This document shows, piece by piece, positions 45,623 to 57,923 of a stretch of DNA of 64,000 nucleotides; within the stretch, counting starts at the first letter, position 1; every line of letters starts with the position of its first letter. The stretch lies in the NCBI GenBank assembly GCA_035235625.1, contig CP141150.1:11160001-11224000 (forward strand), written 5' to 3'. This stretch comes from Saururus chinensis (taxonomy: Eukaryota; Streptophyta; Magnoliopsida; Piperales; Saururaceae). Under the pieces are notes generated by a model. That model had not been told where the DNA came from. It did no database searches and saw nothing but the letters and a program-made list of their open reading frames with translations. The translations under genes and the position numbers were made by a program.

Positions 45623-48202
45623 TCATGTTTGAAGATTGCATGAAACTTGCTTGCATTTTGTGTGTAACCTTATGCCTAGAATTATTTTTGTAAAACCTCA
45701 TTGAAAAATATTTAAATTTCAAATTTAGAGGGGAAGTGAAAAAAATAGGGTCCCAAGAACTGTGTTCTTTGAATTACTTTCTTTGCTGGGCTGATGTATA
45801 ATCTATGGGTTATCCTGGATATAATGTTAGTCTTAGCATTTTCCATTTTAAATTGTAGTATATCATGAGCACCACAATTATTTAGGGCTCGACAATTAGG
45901 ATATGACATATATGCATTTAAGTTACATGCAACTCGAGCACCATTCAAAAGTTAGGTCAAAAAATTGAGTCACTATGTATGACTAATTTGAAATAAAGAA
46001 CATGTATAATCACAAGTAACATTTCAATGTTGTAAATAAAAACTCCGAAATCATATGCCTGTAGAAAATCAACTTCCTTATGCAAGTGTAATTTTAATTT
46101 ATGCTACACTCGTTTTGTGAATTAGAACCTAAAGAGTACTTAAATCAGTGCTTTTTTATAGAGAATTAAAGACATGTCATTCACTAATTACACAAGCAAA
46201 ATTCGTGTAAATTATGCACATTCATATCCTACATACACCATCAAAGGGGACTTGTTACTTATAATTAATCTACTTAGGGGAAGTGCCCTACACACCCTGC
46301 TAATATGGAAATGTTTTCTATGTTTTTTAATGCCAATGTGCCTAGTGTAAGGAATGTTTGAAAGCCCTCCATCCATGAGATCGACGCACGCCATTGATCT
46401 CAAATATCAAAAGTTCTCATGTGTTCCTTACTTCGGATTCATTGTCCATGGAGAGCATTAAAAATACTTCCCTGCCAATATTTGTAGAATGATGTCTAAG
46501 ATTTAAATTTTGCTTACTCAATTTTGATACGTTACTCAATGTCGATCTATCTAAGATTAAGGGGTTATATGGGTATTGAATATTTTAGAAACAGAAGTAT
46601 AATTTTTTGAAATTAATTTAAATAATTCATTGCTGAATAAGAATTACAGTTAGTAATGGAATATTTTAGAATAGATTTGAATCTTGTGTCAAACCCATTT
46701 TTAAACTTTAAATCAATATAACTCTCTATCTCTCCTGAACTCGAATATGTACGTTCTTAATACTATTGCACTCCTAAATTCGAGCCCTATCAAACAAGAT
46801 CTTACATAGGTAGGTAATTTTAAACTTTTAAAGTAGGCCTTACCTATAACATGTTTCTCAAAGTTAAAATCGATATGAGATCTAACAATTAAAAAATAAT
46901 AAAATCTTTTATTTTAAAATGGTGAGTTGGGAGAATCGACATAATTACTTTGTGAGGTGATGAGGTGATTTCAATCAATTGCGACTAGAAACGGCTTAGA
47001 ATTCAGTTTCGGGCAAATTTTTTAATTCAGCCTATCTTCTGCACCCCAACCGCGATTTCAATTATTTTAGACAAAATTGGGGTAAAATCGTTGAAATCTT
47101 AAATAGATTCTACACCCAAATAACCCCTAAAAATTTCTTGAAGGTAGCAAGTTAACTCTGTCATTGTTGTTGGTTCCATCGTCATCCTTTTTATCTTAGT
47201 GTTTACTCTTTTATATCAAATTGATTTTCTTTTAGCAAAAAACACAACTTATATACACAGGATACAAATTTGATTTGGGAAGTGGAGGTGGACCCCATCA
47301 TTCTATTAGACAACTTGTGGATCACTATATACTTAGAGATCGGATGGTGGACGTGCCCATATGAAACGAGGCCAACAAAAAAGCTTGTTAGATGAATGAG
47401 AATGATTTGATGATTACCTAGGTGGCCCCACTAAATTAGTGCAGCACCATACTGGAGGGTTCTTTTTATGTCAACCTTTAAAAAGAGACAAGAGCTAGTT
47501 CATCAGATGGGACCCACAACAGCCCCATGCGGTCCCACTTCTTCTCTATAAATGAGGAGCATGATGGGCCGGCATTGCACACTTAGCTTGTGTACTTACG
47601 GAGTACGCTTGGGATTTATTCCAACTTTATAAGTGTAATCAATCTCTAGTACCAACGATGCACACGCTGATGCTCGCACATATGGGAGTATGCACTGGTA
47701 TTCGGCTGAATAGCCGGCAAATAAGTTTTATTTATATTTATATTTACTAATAATTTGTTTCCCAACATTTTATTTGTGGGCGAAGCCTTTTATTTAAAAG
47801 TTGCGTAAATTTAATTTAGAGTGATTAGATGAGGGTTGAAGTAATTATAGAGATTGGGAGAGGCATCAACGATTGCAACCATGCGTTCGGGTAGGGCTCT
47901 TTGTGTTAACTATTAAATAACTTAATATATAATATATGCCATCTTCTTTATTTATAACATATTTAATATTAAATTTATTTTATATATATTTATTAATTAA
48001 ATCTAATAAAAAATTTAAATATAACATTAGCATAACTATATTTAAATTATTAAAAATTTAAATAGAAACAAATATTCTTATAAATAGTTATGAAAAAATA
48101 AAAATAACAAAAGGTATTAAAAATTACTTAGACCTCAAACAAACAATCGGCCAAGGACTTTTGCCAGTCATGTTAAAAAATTGGTGAACAAAATAAGTTG
48201 TC
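45623..48202. other. Non-genic sequence right of LTR G
   Basis: AT-rich with no recognised exon. Near 46730-46800 there is a diverged copy of the shared LTR module (CTCTCCTGAACTCGAATATG then TACGTTCTTAATAC), so a decayed LTR is likely here. At 47546 a CTATAAATGAGG word is followed by a possible leader and, near 47700, the small hairpin CGGCTGAATAGCCG. This may be a promoter remnant of a retroelement. Confidence 0.35.
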
Positions 48203-48545
48203 CACACATAACCAAACACCTTAGACACGGCTTGGACATTAAACAACATGCGTCCAGGGCCAACTCTATTTAGGTGTCTTATAAAGTGAGTGTAAATTTC
48301 ATATGGCATTACGAGAGTTGAATAATTTATCTATTAAAGATGGGGTATAAATTAATTTAGAGGTGGCAATGGGTAATTCGGCCACACATAGCTAATGGAC
48401 GCAAACACCTTAGACACGACTTAAGACATTAAACAACACATAGCTATTATAAAGTAAAGGTAAATTCTACATGACACTTCGAGAGTACTGAATAATTTCT
48501 CTATTAGAGGTGGGATATGAGTTAATTTAGAGGTGGCGATGGGTC
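48203..48545 (+). repeat. Direct duplication of about 180 bp
   Basis: Copies 48203-48382 and 48383-48545 share CACACATA, AAACACCTTAGACACG, GACATTAAACAACA and AATTTAGAGGTGGC(A/G)ATGGGT, with indels. Each copy ends in the terminal word of the hAT-like MITE that follows. Confidence 0.6.
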
Positions 48546-48896
48546 GCTCAGCCCACTAAGCACAAGCCGAGCTTAAGCCCGGCCTAATCACGAATGAACC
48601 GGGGCTTATACTCTTAGATAGGCCGTATCGGGGCCTAATTTGTAGCCTGCAAAAGACCCATCCGTATGGAGCTACTAGTAACGACTCTTTTTGTTCCAAA
48701 AAAACTCTTATGAACTATTTACTAACGTAGTTAGGATGTATTTTACTTTATTTAAAGTTAAAAAATTATAAAATTACAAGATATATCAATAAATTTATTT
48801 TTTTATAATTTTTTATTTGGAGCCGAACCTTATCCTTCGCATGGGCCCAGCTTAAGCCCCACACAACTTGGTCCGGGCCTATTGCCATTTCCAACT
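48529..48896. mobile_element. hAT-like MITE, about 368 bp
   Basis: Left end AGAGGTGGCGATGGGTCG; the right end reverse-complemented reads AGTTGGAAATGGCAATAGG. GGTGGCAATGGG-type ends are typical of plant hAT-derived MITEs. No clean 8-bp TSD was found. Confidence 0.4.
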
Positions 48897-49067
48897 GATA
48901 GTTAAGCCTTTCCGGTGCATCTATACCCATTGACCTCCACCAATTTCGGGTGGGCTTGACTTTTGGGCCCATTTCTCGTATCCAATCTGATTAAGCCTGA
49001 GTAGGGGGCCCACATAATTTTTTTATGTATAATTTTTTTATCAAAAATTTATATCTATATCTATATT

Positions 49068-49433
49068 TAGGGCTGGGAATCAGGTCGGGTTGGCCTTGAC
49101 CCACACTTAAATCAGGTTGGGTCATGACCATACCCTATTTGTTAATTGGGTTGAAAACTCAAATCCTAACCTTATTATGGCCAGGTTGGATCGAATATGT
49201 GGGTAACCTTATTTTTTATCAATTAATTTTTTTTCTGAACTTAATATTTTATATATTAATTTTTACATTGGCCAAATATAAAAAAAAATTAATATATTAT
49301 AATATTATTATTTTTAAAACAGATAAAATTTTAAAATCCTAACCCTACTTATATTCGAATGGGGTTAAGTATAAGATTAGGCAAGTCAAGTTTGGGTAAG
49401 GGTAAACGGGTTGGATGAATTTGCCCAGCCCTA
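49068..49433. mobile_element. hAT-like MITE, about 366 bp
   Basis: TAGGGCTGGGAATCAGG at the left mirrors TTGCCCAGCCCTA at the right (10-bp perfect inverted ends). AT-rich interior without coding. The flanking 8-mers match only partly. Confidence 0.5.
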
Positions 49434-50160
49434 TCTGCATCCACAAATCAACCATAAGCCATAGAAGGGTCCGTATCGGTCAATACGTACCTGTATCGGT
49501 CGATACCGATGCAGTATTGGGGGTGATACGCCCCTCATACCCTTTTTCGATGCGTATCGGTCGTATCAATACAGTCAATATGTATCGATATTATATTTAA
49601 ATTTTTTTTTAATTAAAAAATAATTTTTTTAATTAAAAAAATTTAAACCAAATTTTTTTAAAAAAACTTTTCTTAAAAATACAAATACAATTCAAACCCA
49701 AATTTTTTAAAAGTTTAAATTTTAATTATATTAAAAATAATATTTTTAAAATTATATGAGATCAATACGGGTAGGTCTATATAATTTACATAATTATTTT
49801 TTTTACATATAGTGCTCCACAAATATACATTTATTTAAATATGTAATTTAGACTCATATTAAGCATATTATTTATTTTTAAAATTAACTAATTTTAAAGT
49901 ATTTAATATGGGAAAGAATGACCAATATTAATATAGGACGAAGAGTATAATAATATATGGTTCTAAATAAATTAATTTTAAAATACTTATATCGGTTGAT
50001 ACGGTATTATATAATTTTATTATGCTCTAAAAAAAATATTATAATAATATATTATTAATTATAATATTTTTTATATTTATAAAAAAAATTATACCTATTT
50101 CGGCGTATATCAAACATATTATCGACATATACTTATATTTATGACCATCGATACGCCTAA
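49434..50160. repeat. TATCGGTCGATAC-rich degenerate repeat and AT-rich sequence
   Basis: Clusters of GTATCGGTC(A/G)ATAC and inverted copies at 49470-49600, with single copies near 49990 and 50100-50150, in very AT-rich DNA. Probably a decayed repeat family; no ends defined. Confidence 0.4.
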
Positions 50161-50423
50161 ACTAAAAGCATGGGACCCACAATAAAAAATCCACAGGCCC
50201 ACCTCTCTCCAATTTGGATGAGGAGAGCCGTGTTCCAATTCTTGCCTAGCATGGCACTTCCGCAATTCTAGACAAAAACGATGCTCCCCGGGGTAACTTC
50301 GCCGAGCCGCTCGCACGTGCGACCTGCCCCTGTAAAAAAACGCCCGGAAAAAATCTTCCCCTGGTTAGAGAGAGAGAGAGAAAGAGTCGAAAGAAGGGCG
50401 GGGGCTGGGTGGGGATCGTGGAA
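50161..50423 (+). promoter_or_regulatory. Promoter and 5' UTR of the bromodomain gene
   Basis: Composition shifts sharply from AT-rich to GC-rich. It has AGGCCCACC and GGGACCCAC words (site-II/TCP-like, about 50168-50200), a perfect G-box-type CACGTG at 50314-50319, and an (AG)n run near 50370-50390 typical of plant 5' UTRs. No convincing TATA box was seen, as is common for broadly expressed plant genes. Motif meaning is inferred from known families. Confidence 0.45.
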
Positions 50424-52637
50424 ATGGGGGAGAAAGGGAAGAAGAAGGGCAGGAAGAAGGGCCGCCCCTCCCTCCTCGACCTCCAGAAGCGCCAATTGGA
50501 CGAGTTCCGGCGCCGGCACCAGCAGCAGCAGAAGGCCAAGCAGCCGGCTGTGCCGCCGAACCCTAGCGCCTCGGCCGCCCAGCTCCGCCGATCCACTCGC
50601 CGGAACCCCGCTGCGGCCGATCCCGGGCTGGAGGAGGATGAGGAGTCGGAGGGAGGGGGGAGGAGGAGGGAGAAGAAGCTCAAGTTTGTCCTCCGGCTGC
50701 CCAATTCGGGCCCCGGGGCGTCGGGATCGGGGGAGGGGGAGGGGGAGGGGGAGGAGGAGGAGGAGGAGGATGAGGACGGGGAGGGGCCGCTGAAGAAGCG
50801 CAGGATCAATGCTGTGGGGGTTGGGCTTGGATCGGAGAGGGTAAAGGTGATTGCTTTTCTCGTTTTGGTTCTGATTTTTTCCCTTTTTTTGAATTTGGTG
50901 GGGTGGAGGGAAAAATTGGGTTTGTGGAGAATGTGCCGGATTTAGAAACGGTGGAGGTGGTTGCTCTTGGTTCATGCCGGTGGGGATTTTGGGGGGTTTT
51001 TTGTTTCCATAAAATGAGGGGCTTTGCAGGTGGGAGTTGCTCAATTTGGAAAGTGGTGCAGTGGTTTTCAGGAATAGGCTTTTTTGGGATTTTTCCCCCA
51101 CCTCGTGCCTGTCAATCATTGGGAGCTTCAGTGCTTGACAGCGACAAAAAAAAGAGGGATCTTTTTTCAAGTCTTGGGTTTTGTTTTCAAATAAAAAAAC
51201 TCCAATTTCGAATGGAGATTTCTCGATTTTTCATCATAAAAGTGGGTCGTCTTTTCTGTTACTGCCTTGTCCATTTATAATCAATAAATAAATAAATTTT
51301 GTCTTGTTGGTTACAGAACTACTGAATCTTCGTGCCTTTGACTTTTTCAGTCTTTTAGATAATCTTCTTTGTCAAAATTCTATTTTGTTTGATTATTCTA
51401 CTCGTTATGTTGCAGGTTGAAGGACAAAATTCTGCGTGGAAAGGGACACACGCTCGATCAGGTAGCTTTTGCTTGTGTCCTCTGCACTCGGTGGTTCTTT
51501 TAGGGGTTCCTTCAATTCGACGTAGTTTATTCATTGTTTGTTTGTTCATTGATGAGCAGAGGCGGTGTCTGATTCTGGGCCCGCAACCACTTTGCCGGAC
51601 AAAAAGTTGTTGATTTTTATCCTCGACAGGATCCAAAAGTGAGGTTTCTGCGTTTTCTGATTGCACCCATCAGTCATTACCTTTGATTTGGGAGTTATCT
51701 GTAATTTTAGGTAAATGTTGTAAGGTTTTTTGTTATGTTGCAGAAAAGACACTTATGGGGTGTTTTCAGAGCCAGTGGACCCAAACGAGGTGGGTTAAGT
51801 AAACTTGGTTTTTTATTTATGTATGTATTTTTTAAACTTTTGTGTTCTTACTTTTGCGGGAAGATGATATTTGTTGGTTATTTTTTTACAGCTGCCGGAC
51901 TATCATGATATCATTGAGCATCCCATGGACTTTGGCACCGTTAGGAGCAAGTTATCTTCTGGTTCTTACGCAAATTTGGAACAGTTCGAGGTTAGTTAAT
52001 ATTCTTCAAAATATATATCATGTGATCTCTGAATCCTTTTATTTGATCTTTTTGTCATTCTTATTGAAATGGATGCAGTTGGATTCATGATTAGCATTGG
52101 CTGTATTTGTTAAGGGACTTCTGTTCTTCTTTTGTTGTATCACTTTGTTCTAGTGTTCTCTTTCAGTGTTATGTATAATGATTGTTATTGTTTGTTTTTC
52201 TATTAAAGTTATGCACAGTAACAACAGTTGTAGCCTACTTGCAAATTCTTAGCTATGTAGTGCTCTTAATCAAATTCTTATTTCTGAGTCGAGGGTAGCC
52301 TTTTTTTCTCTAGATATAAAGCTACTGGTATGAATTAGGGTACATGTACAGCTGTCTTCAGTGGCGAATTCATAGGGAAAAGTTCCCTCCAGTGGGAGCA
52401 TTAATTGTTTCGGTTTGAAAAGTGGTGAGAGTGTCTTGTGGGTGGGTGGGTTGAAGGGGGGATGGCCGGAGAGTGCTGCTGAGTGCACTCTTGCGTATGT
52501 GTATTCAATATGTTATGATTCTTGAAATAACTGAGGGATGATAATGAGTAGAAGTTTACCTTTTTAATCGGAAAAGCCGTATTTTGTATTTCGTAAGAAA
52601 GAGGGATTTTTTTATCATTCTTATTGTTATTATTATC

Positions 52638-52690
<53 letters not shown>

Positions 52691-55600
52691 ACAAGTTGCC
52701 GAAGTAATTAACTAGTGACATTTCAGGAATAGAAATTCTTGTAAGCCTAGAAGCATATTCTCTGCCTTTTGAAGTGGACACTTCATTTAATTAACACCAA
52801 CTGCAACAAATTGCGTGGGTTATTATCTGGTTAATTAAAAACACAAGTTTAGTTACTGTGTGACATCAGATATTTTAAATTTAATCGCTTAAAATGAGCT
52901 GTTATATGTTTTTTAAAATTTCACGTATATAGATCTGGCAGCCTGTATGACGATTAAATAGTCCTGTAATTGATCTCCTTTTCTTTCTTCTTTTCTATTT
53001 TTATGGTAGGGTGCAGCATTTGCGTTTAAAAAGGCCTATACTTAGCTCCAGATGTAAATTTTTGGTGTGAATTTTTAGGAAGAGTAAATCTTCATTTCAG
53101 TACTACCCTTTGGAATGAATTTTGAAAAGCTAAACATTATTTTTTCTAGGCATAGAAGTTCAAAAAGTAAATAACTGTACTAATGTTGTCTTTGTTTCTT
53201 TAAATGGACTGGATATGGCACTGTTGGAATCGTTCTTATAAATGGTCATTCTGTGTGGGCTACCGAGCATCACTAGTTGCAGGTGCCAGAGCAGAAAGCT
53301 GACCTCTGCCTAGTGTATGTTGGGGGAGAGGGTTCAGGCGTGCTTGTTGTGTCATAAGCTTGGACTTAAAAAAAAAAGTTGCTTGACAAAAGACATACGG
53401 TTGTATAAATTAGTAGACGGCAAAAAGTAATTACCACCAATAGTCCCTATTTTTCTAGGTTACAGGTTCTTGATGAGGTAAATAATAGATGTGCCAAGAA
53501 ATTGCATTGATATTAGCATTATTTAAGCCTAGCACCCTACTGGCATGCATAGAATTTTACAATTAAACAAGTGCAGGTTTTGGTATAATATCTTGCAGTT
53601 ATGACACTTGGTGTTGGTTCAGATGAGACATTTTGAACTTTTTCTTGGGCATTTTGATTTGTTTCTCTTTTTTGTGTTTTACTTGAAAATCAGTTTTCCT
53701 TTATTGTTGAGAGGTTTTATGCGTCAGCTATCACCGAAGTGTTTGTTTAAAAATAGTTCATTGGATTTTCAACACACCAGAGGTGATTAAGTACAGTAGT
53801 TCATGAGCTGATTGAAGCTAAACTAGGTTAGCTGGTTTTAGTTACCATCATATGGAACCTTTAAGTTTGTGACAAACCTGGATGTGTCAAAATAACTTCC
53901 TATCTTCATCTAATGATATGGCTGGTGGTGATTATCAAAATGCGCCATTGTTTAAGGTAATTGACCTCAGTGTTTTTAAGCCATGCCTTTCACATGGTTT
54001 GATGAAATAAATAATGTTAGATAAAATATTAGCAAGAATGTATTGTCTAAATTATTGAATGGAATTATCTGGCAAACTGCACTTAAAATTTAATTTAACA
54101 TTTTAATGGAGCACCTAACAACGCATCTTCACAGACCCCAGGGGATCTCTAGAATTACCCCTGCTGCTCAGATTGGCAAAGATTATGGTCCTTGGGTTCC
54201 CAACGATCAGAATTTCTTCGATAAGATTTCAATTCTTCCATGTTTCAGCAGTTGCACTAATTATATGGGGATCTTTGGATTGCCTGGTATTCCACCAATT
54301 AGTGAGGATCCCACCAAAGCACCTTCTTCTGGGTAACTTCTGGAGGACAAATGGTTGAGTTCACACTGCAAAACTGGCAAAACAAATAATTTGAAATTGA
54401 AGGCTTAATTAATAAGATAAAATTTCTTGTAATATTCTGCTCTTCCACCCCACCCCCTCTTCTGCCCTGTTTTCGTGGTGTTCCCACCACTGGGTGGGGG
54501 TTGGGACGAAGAGGGCGTAGTCTTCTGACTTCCATATGACAGTTCTCACCCCCTTTTCTGCACATGCCTATCCTGCAGCTGCATGGGCTAGGCAGACTAT
54601 TAACAAGGGGGTTCATTATGATGCAAATATCCTGGGTTCTAGCAGAATCACCAGGTTCGTCCCAGACCATAATTGAACTGGCTGAGTCAGCTTGTTTTGT
54701 ATAATTTCGAAATAATTATTGGAACCATTGTTTCATAAGTAGAAAGTAATTCTCCTTTTTGGGATAATAAGTTGCTAAAATTATTAAGAAATGTGTTGTA
54801 AGTTTAATTTTTGTTAAAAGGCTTAAATACTGAATGTGTTCAGCCTAGAGATATGCATCACTTCTTGTTTTGTAGTTGTAATCTTTGCAACCTTATCTTC
54901 ATAAAATAAACCTGATATTTATGTTCTCCAATTAGTTTTTTTTTTTAATGAATGTAGATATGGAAGACCTGGTCAACTAAACCGTAAAATGGGTCTGGCA
55001 ATTTGCATGGGGCCCTAGGTTTTGCAGTTCAATGTTACTCTGCCCTTGTGTTATGTATCTTTATAAACTACCTCATTGTGCTAAATAGCTAGGTGGAATT
55101 GTAGTGTATGTGCTTCATGGCTGTAAGATTCATCAGCTTTTCTTGGGATAAAATTATGACTTTTAGTTTGTCTCTTTTTAAGTTGTTGCAGGCTTTTTTA
55201 TTTCTTAATTATTTTCAAGCAAATAAGACTCACTGGCTAGGGGTTACCAGATTTCATTTTGCGTTGCTTGCATTGTTATCAGTTTAGGATATTTCGGAAT
55301 TTTTTCCTTTTTTTAATGCAGTAAATTATCAAGTAGCTAAAAATTTAGTCTTTTAGTTTGTAGCTTACAAATGCAACTTCTTATTTAATTTTGCAGAAAG
55401 ATGTCTTTCTGATATGTACAAATGCAATGCGTTATAATGCTCCGGATACCATTTATTTCCGCCAGGTACAACAGCTTATGTATAAATCATTACTTAATTT
55501 TAGGTGATATAGAATAATTAGTTGAGTCAAAATTGTGTTTGAGCATACTTGATATTGTATTTCAGGCTCGGTCTATACAAGAATTGGCAAGAAAGAATTT

Positions 55601-57217
55601 TGAGAACTTGAGACAGGATAGTGAAGGTAACGAACCAGAGGTGAAGATTGTCAGGAGAGGCAGGCCGCCAGGAAAAACCTCCATAAAAAAACAACTAGGT
55701 CGTCTTTCAGTTGACCGGACTGGTTCAGATGCAACTCTTGCTACATCTGCGGATAATAAGTTTAACATGGCTCAGGATTCCTTCAGAAGAGGAACTGATA
55801 AATCTGGTTTCAGTGAGGTATCTGGAAGGAACCACAATGGTGAAGCTTTAGCTTCCGGGGCTGATAATAAATCTGATAGATATGATGACTTTTCAGGTAT
55901 ATGATCTGCTTTTTGGTAATTTCTTGCTGTTTATAATTCCACATAAGCTAAAAGTCTGAGGAATTTATTTATTTGTTTTAGGTTTTATGCTGAAAGGTGT
56001 GTCAAAATTTGCAAAGAAGCCAATTGCATTGGATGAAAACCGGCGAAATACTTACAACCTGTCCCTTCAGTCTCATTCTGGACGTGAGCCTTCTGTATTT
56101 ACTACATTTCAGAATGAAAGGAAACAGCTGATTCCTGTAAGTAATGAATGACAACACTTCTTTCAAAAGAGAACTAAATTTTGCATATTCTGCTCATTTT
56201 TCATCTAAATTTTAAAGACTGATATGACAGAACTAAAAAGGAATTTGTTGCTTGAAACAGATTGGTATACATATGGAGCATGCATATGCAAGAAGCCTTG
56301 CTCGATTTGCTGCAAATCTTGGGCCTGTTGCTTGGAGAATCGCTTCAAAGAAGATTGAAAGAGCTTTGCCTTCAGGAGTAAAATTTGGCCGTGGATGGGT
56401 GGGTGAAAGTGAGTGCTCTCAACCACCACAGCCGCCATTATTTGCAAATTCGTCATCTCAATCATTACAACCACTGGAACCATCACATCCACCTTCTAGC
56501 AGGAGCTTGGCTTCCACCTCAGCACCTGCGCTGCCCGAGACCAAAAGCAGTAAATTGTTAGCAACCCGAGGACCCTCTGGTGACGTCGCTGCCTCAGAAG
56601 TCCATTTGAACAGATGTCCACAACCAACTCCATTTTCTTCGGTGCAAAGCAGATGTTCTGATTCTACAGTAATCCCTGAAAGTTTTGCCACAAAAAATTA
56701 TCAAGCTGATTATAATTTATGCAACAGCAGCAATGCTATGCTGTCAAAGTCTACCTCCCAGCATCGGAGCCTTCCAACACAATCTCCTATCAATGGGTTC
56801 AACCCTGGGTTTGCAACGAACTCCTCATCTCAAGCAGGAAAGCAATCAAGGTTGGGAAGTCCATCACCAGGAAGCAGCTTCAGTCCAGATGCATCTACAG
56901 CTTCCCGAAATGTTGATATTGCTGATAGAAACACTAACAGTTTTCTTCATGGGATGTCTTCAAGGCAGGCTGATGGTGCTACGTTCATGCACACATCAAT
57001 CAATTGTAGTGGGTCTATGCCCGAGCCAAGGAATGTAGGACACCCAGCTGCTGTACAAGCAATGCATTTGCATTCTCCTTATCAGGGTTTGTTGCCTCGG
57101 CCAAACCCGGATCCTGCTCCCCCAGACCTGAATATAAGATTCCAGTCGCCAAATTCACCAAGCTCCGGTGGGGTAATGGTTGATCCACAGCAACCGGATT
57201 TGGCATTGCAGCTATGA
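50424..57217 (+). CDS. Plant bromodomain protein, SWI/SNF-associated type (BRD1/BRD2/BRD13-like), 9 coding exons
   Basis: Exons: 50424-50840, 51416-51461, 51560-51638, 51744-51789, 51892-51990, 55397-55465, 55566-55896, 55982-56136, 56261-57217. All introns are GT-AG and the joined frame gives 732 residues. The N-terminus MGEKGKKKGRKKGRPSLLDL has the basic GRPSLLDLQKR motif of this family. An acidic Glu run follows (about residues 100-125). The bromodomain spans about 166-269 with its ZA loop (EPVDPNELPDYHDIIEHPMD) and the acetyl-lysine-binding Asn at about 243 (MRYNAPD). An AT-hook-like RRGRPPGK lies near 282, a conserved block (YARSLARFAANLGPVAW) near 424, and a Ser/Pro-rich region before the C-terminal PDLALQL, whose LxLxL resembles an EAR motif. 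In Arabidopsis such proteins are subunits of nuclear SWI/SNF remodellers. ATG 50424 was chosen because it starts the conserved basic motif. The gene appears intact. Confidence 0.92.
50841..51415 (+). other. Intron 1 of the bromodomain gene
   Basis: 575 bp, phase 0, GTAAAG ... TTGCAG, T-rich. No gene or element recognised inside. Confidence 0.8.
51991..55396 (+). other. Large intron 5 of the bromodomain gene (3.4 kb)
   Basis: Splits the bromodomain between the alphaA and alphaB-side exons (…NLEQFE / KDVFLICTN…), phase 0. It contains a GT/GA microsatellite and an unassigned 76-codon ORF at 54106-54336 (MEHLTTHLHRPQGISRITPA). The rest is AT-rich intron sequence. Its size against other introns of 80-580 bp suggests old insertions that can no longer be delimited. 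Confidence 0.8.
52640..52688 (+). repeat. Compound (TG)n(AG)n microsatellite
   Basis: About 9-10 TG units directly followed by about 14-15 AG units, inside intron 5 of the bromodomain gene. Likely length-polymorphic. Confidence 0.9.
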
Positions 57218-57923
57218 CTCAGTAATTTTATAATTATTCTTTATATTTATGAGGCAGTGATTTCGGTGGATTGGGTAATTACAGTGACAAGGGGAGCAGA
57301 AGGAAGAGCTTGGGAATCTTTCTTTCCTAGGGCTGCCCATACAACCATTTGTGTAACCTTAGGAGAAAATTTGTACAGATTGATGTATTCTAATTTTTAG
57401 TTAAAAAAGAGAGGGAAAATGTTCGGTTGTAACCATTAGCCATTAGATTCAAGAAGAATTTTGTTGTTTCGTCCATAAATCTTCAGCTAGCTAGTGACTG
57501 CATGGATTCATTGCCGTGATGTACTGTAAATATCAGCGACTTTCCTGCTGTACATCAATTCAGTGAAAAGCAGAGACAGAAAATTATTTACAGGGTATTC
57601 GTGCTAGAATGAAGTAGAAGAAAAATAGGGTAATGTAGTATTATAGAAAGCTAAGATGGCAAGTCCAGAGCCAAGTTTTTCTTCCTTTTGGCAATACAGA
57701 GCGAAGTTGAATGTCATTTGCTGGAGAAGACTAATAGAAACAAAAAAGAAAATGCACTTAATTTAACTCTCAGAGCCTCCCACCAGGATTCCAAAACCAT
57801 GAGACACCACGGCGGGATAAGATTTGGAAGCATCATAAATTAGTGAATCTTAGATAACCTAACACCACTTATTGTCAAATGAAACCTTATAGTATGTTTT
57901 GATTGGACATAGAAAAATAGGTC
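57218..57923 (+). other. 3' UTR and downstream of the bromodomain gene
   Basis: Transcript end not defined by a clear AATAAA. T-rich and TTGTAA-type near-upstream and far-upstream elements at 57360-57560 are plausible polyadenylation signals. No other gene was seen. Confidence 0.4.

Noticed and set aside
47546..47800. Independent gene promoter or pararetrovirus leader at CTATAAATGAGG
   Set aside because: No coding sequence or recognisable primer site follows; a decayed LTR promoter is more likely but could not be bounded.
50246..51170. Long reverse-strand ORFs (up to 300 codons) over exon 1 of the bromodomain gene
   Set aside because: They are shadows of the GC-rich, Glu/Arg-rich exon: Pro/Ser/Leu runs with no domain, while the plus strand has a conserved protein with spliced continuation.
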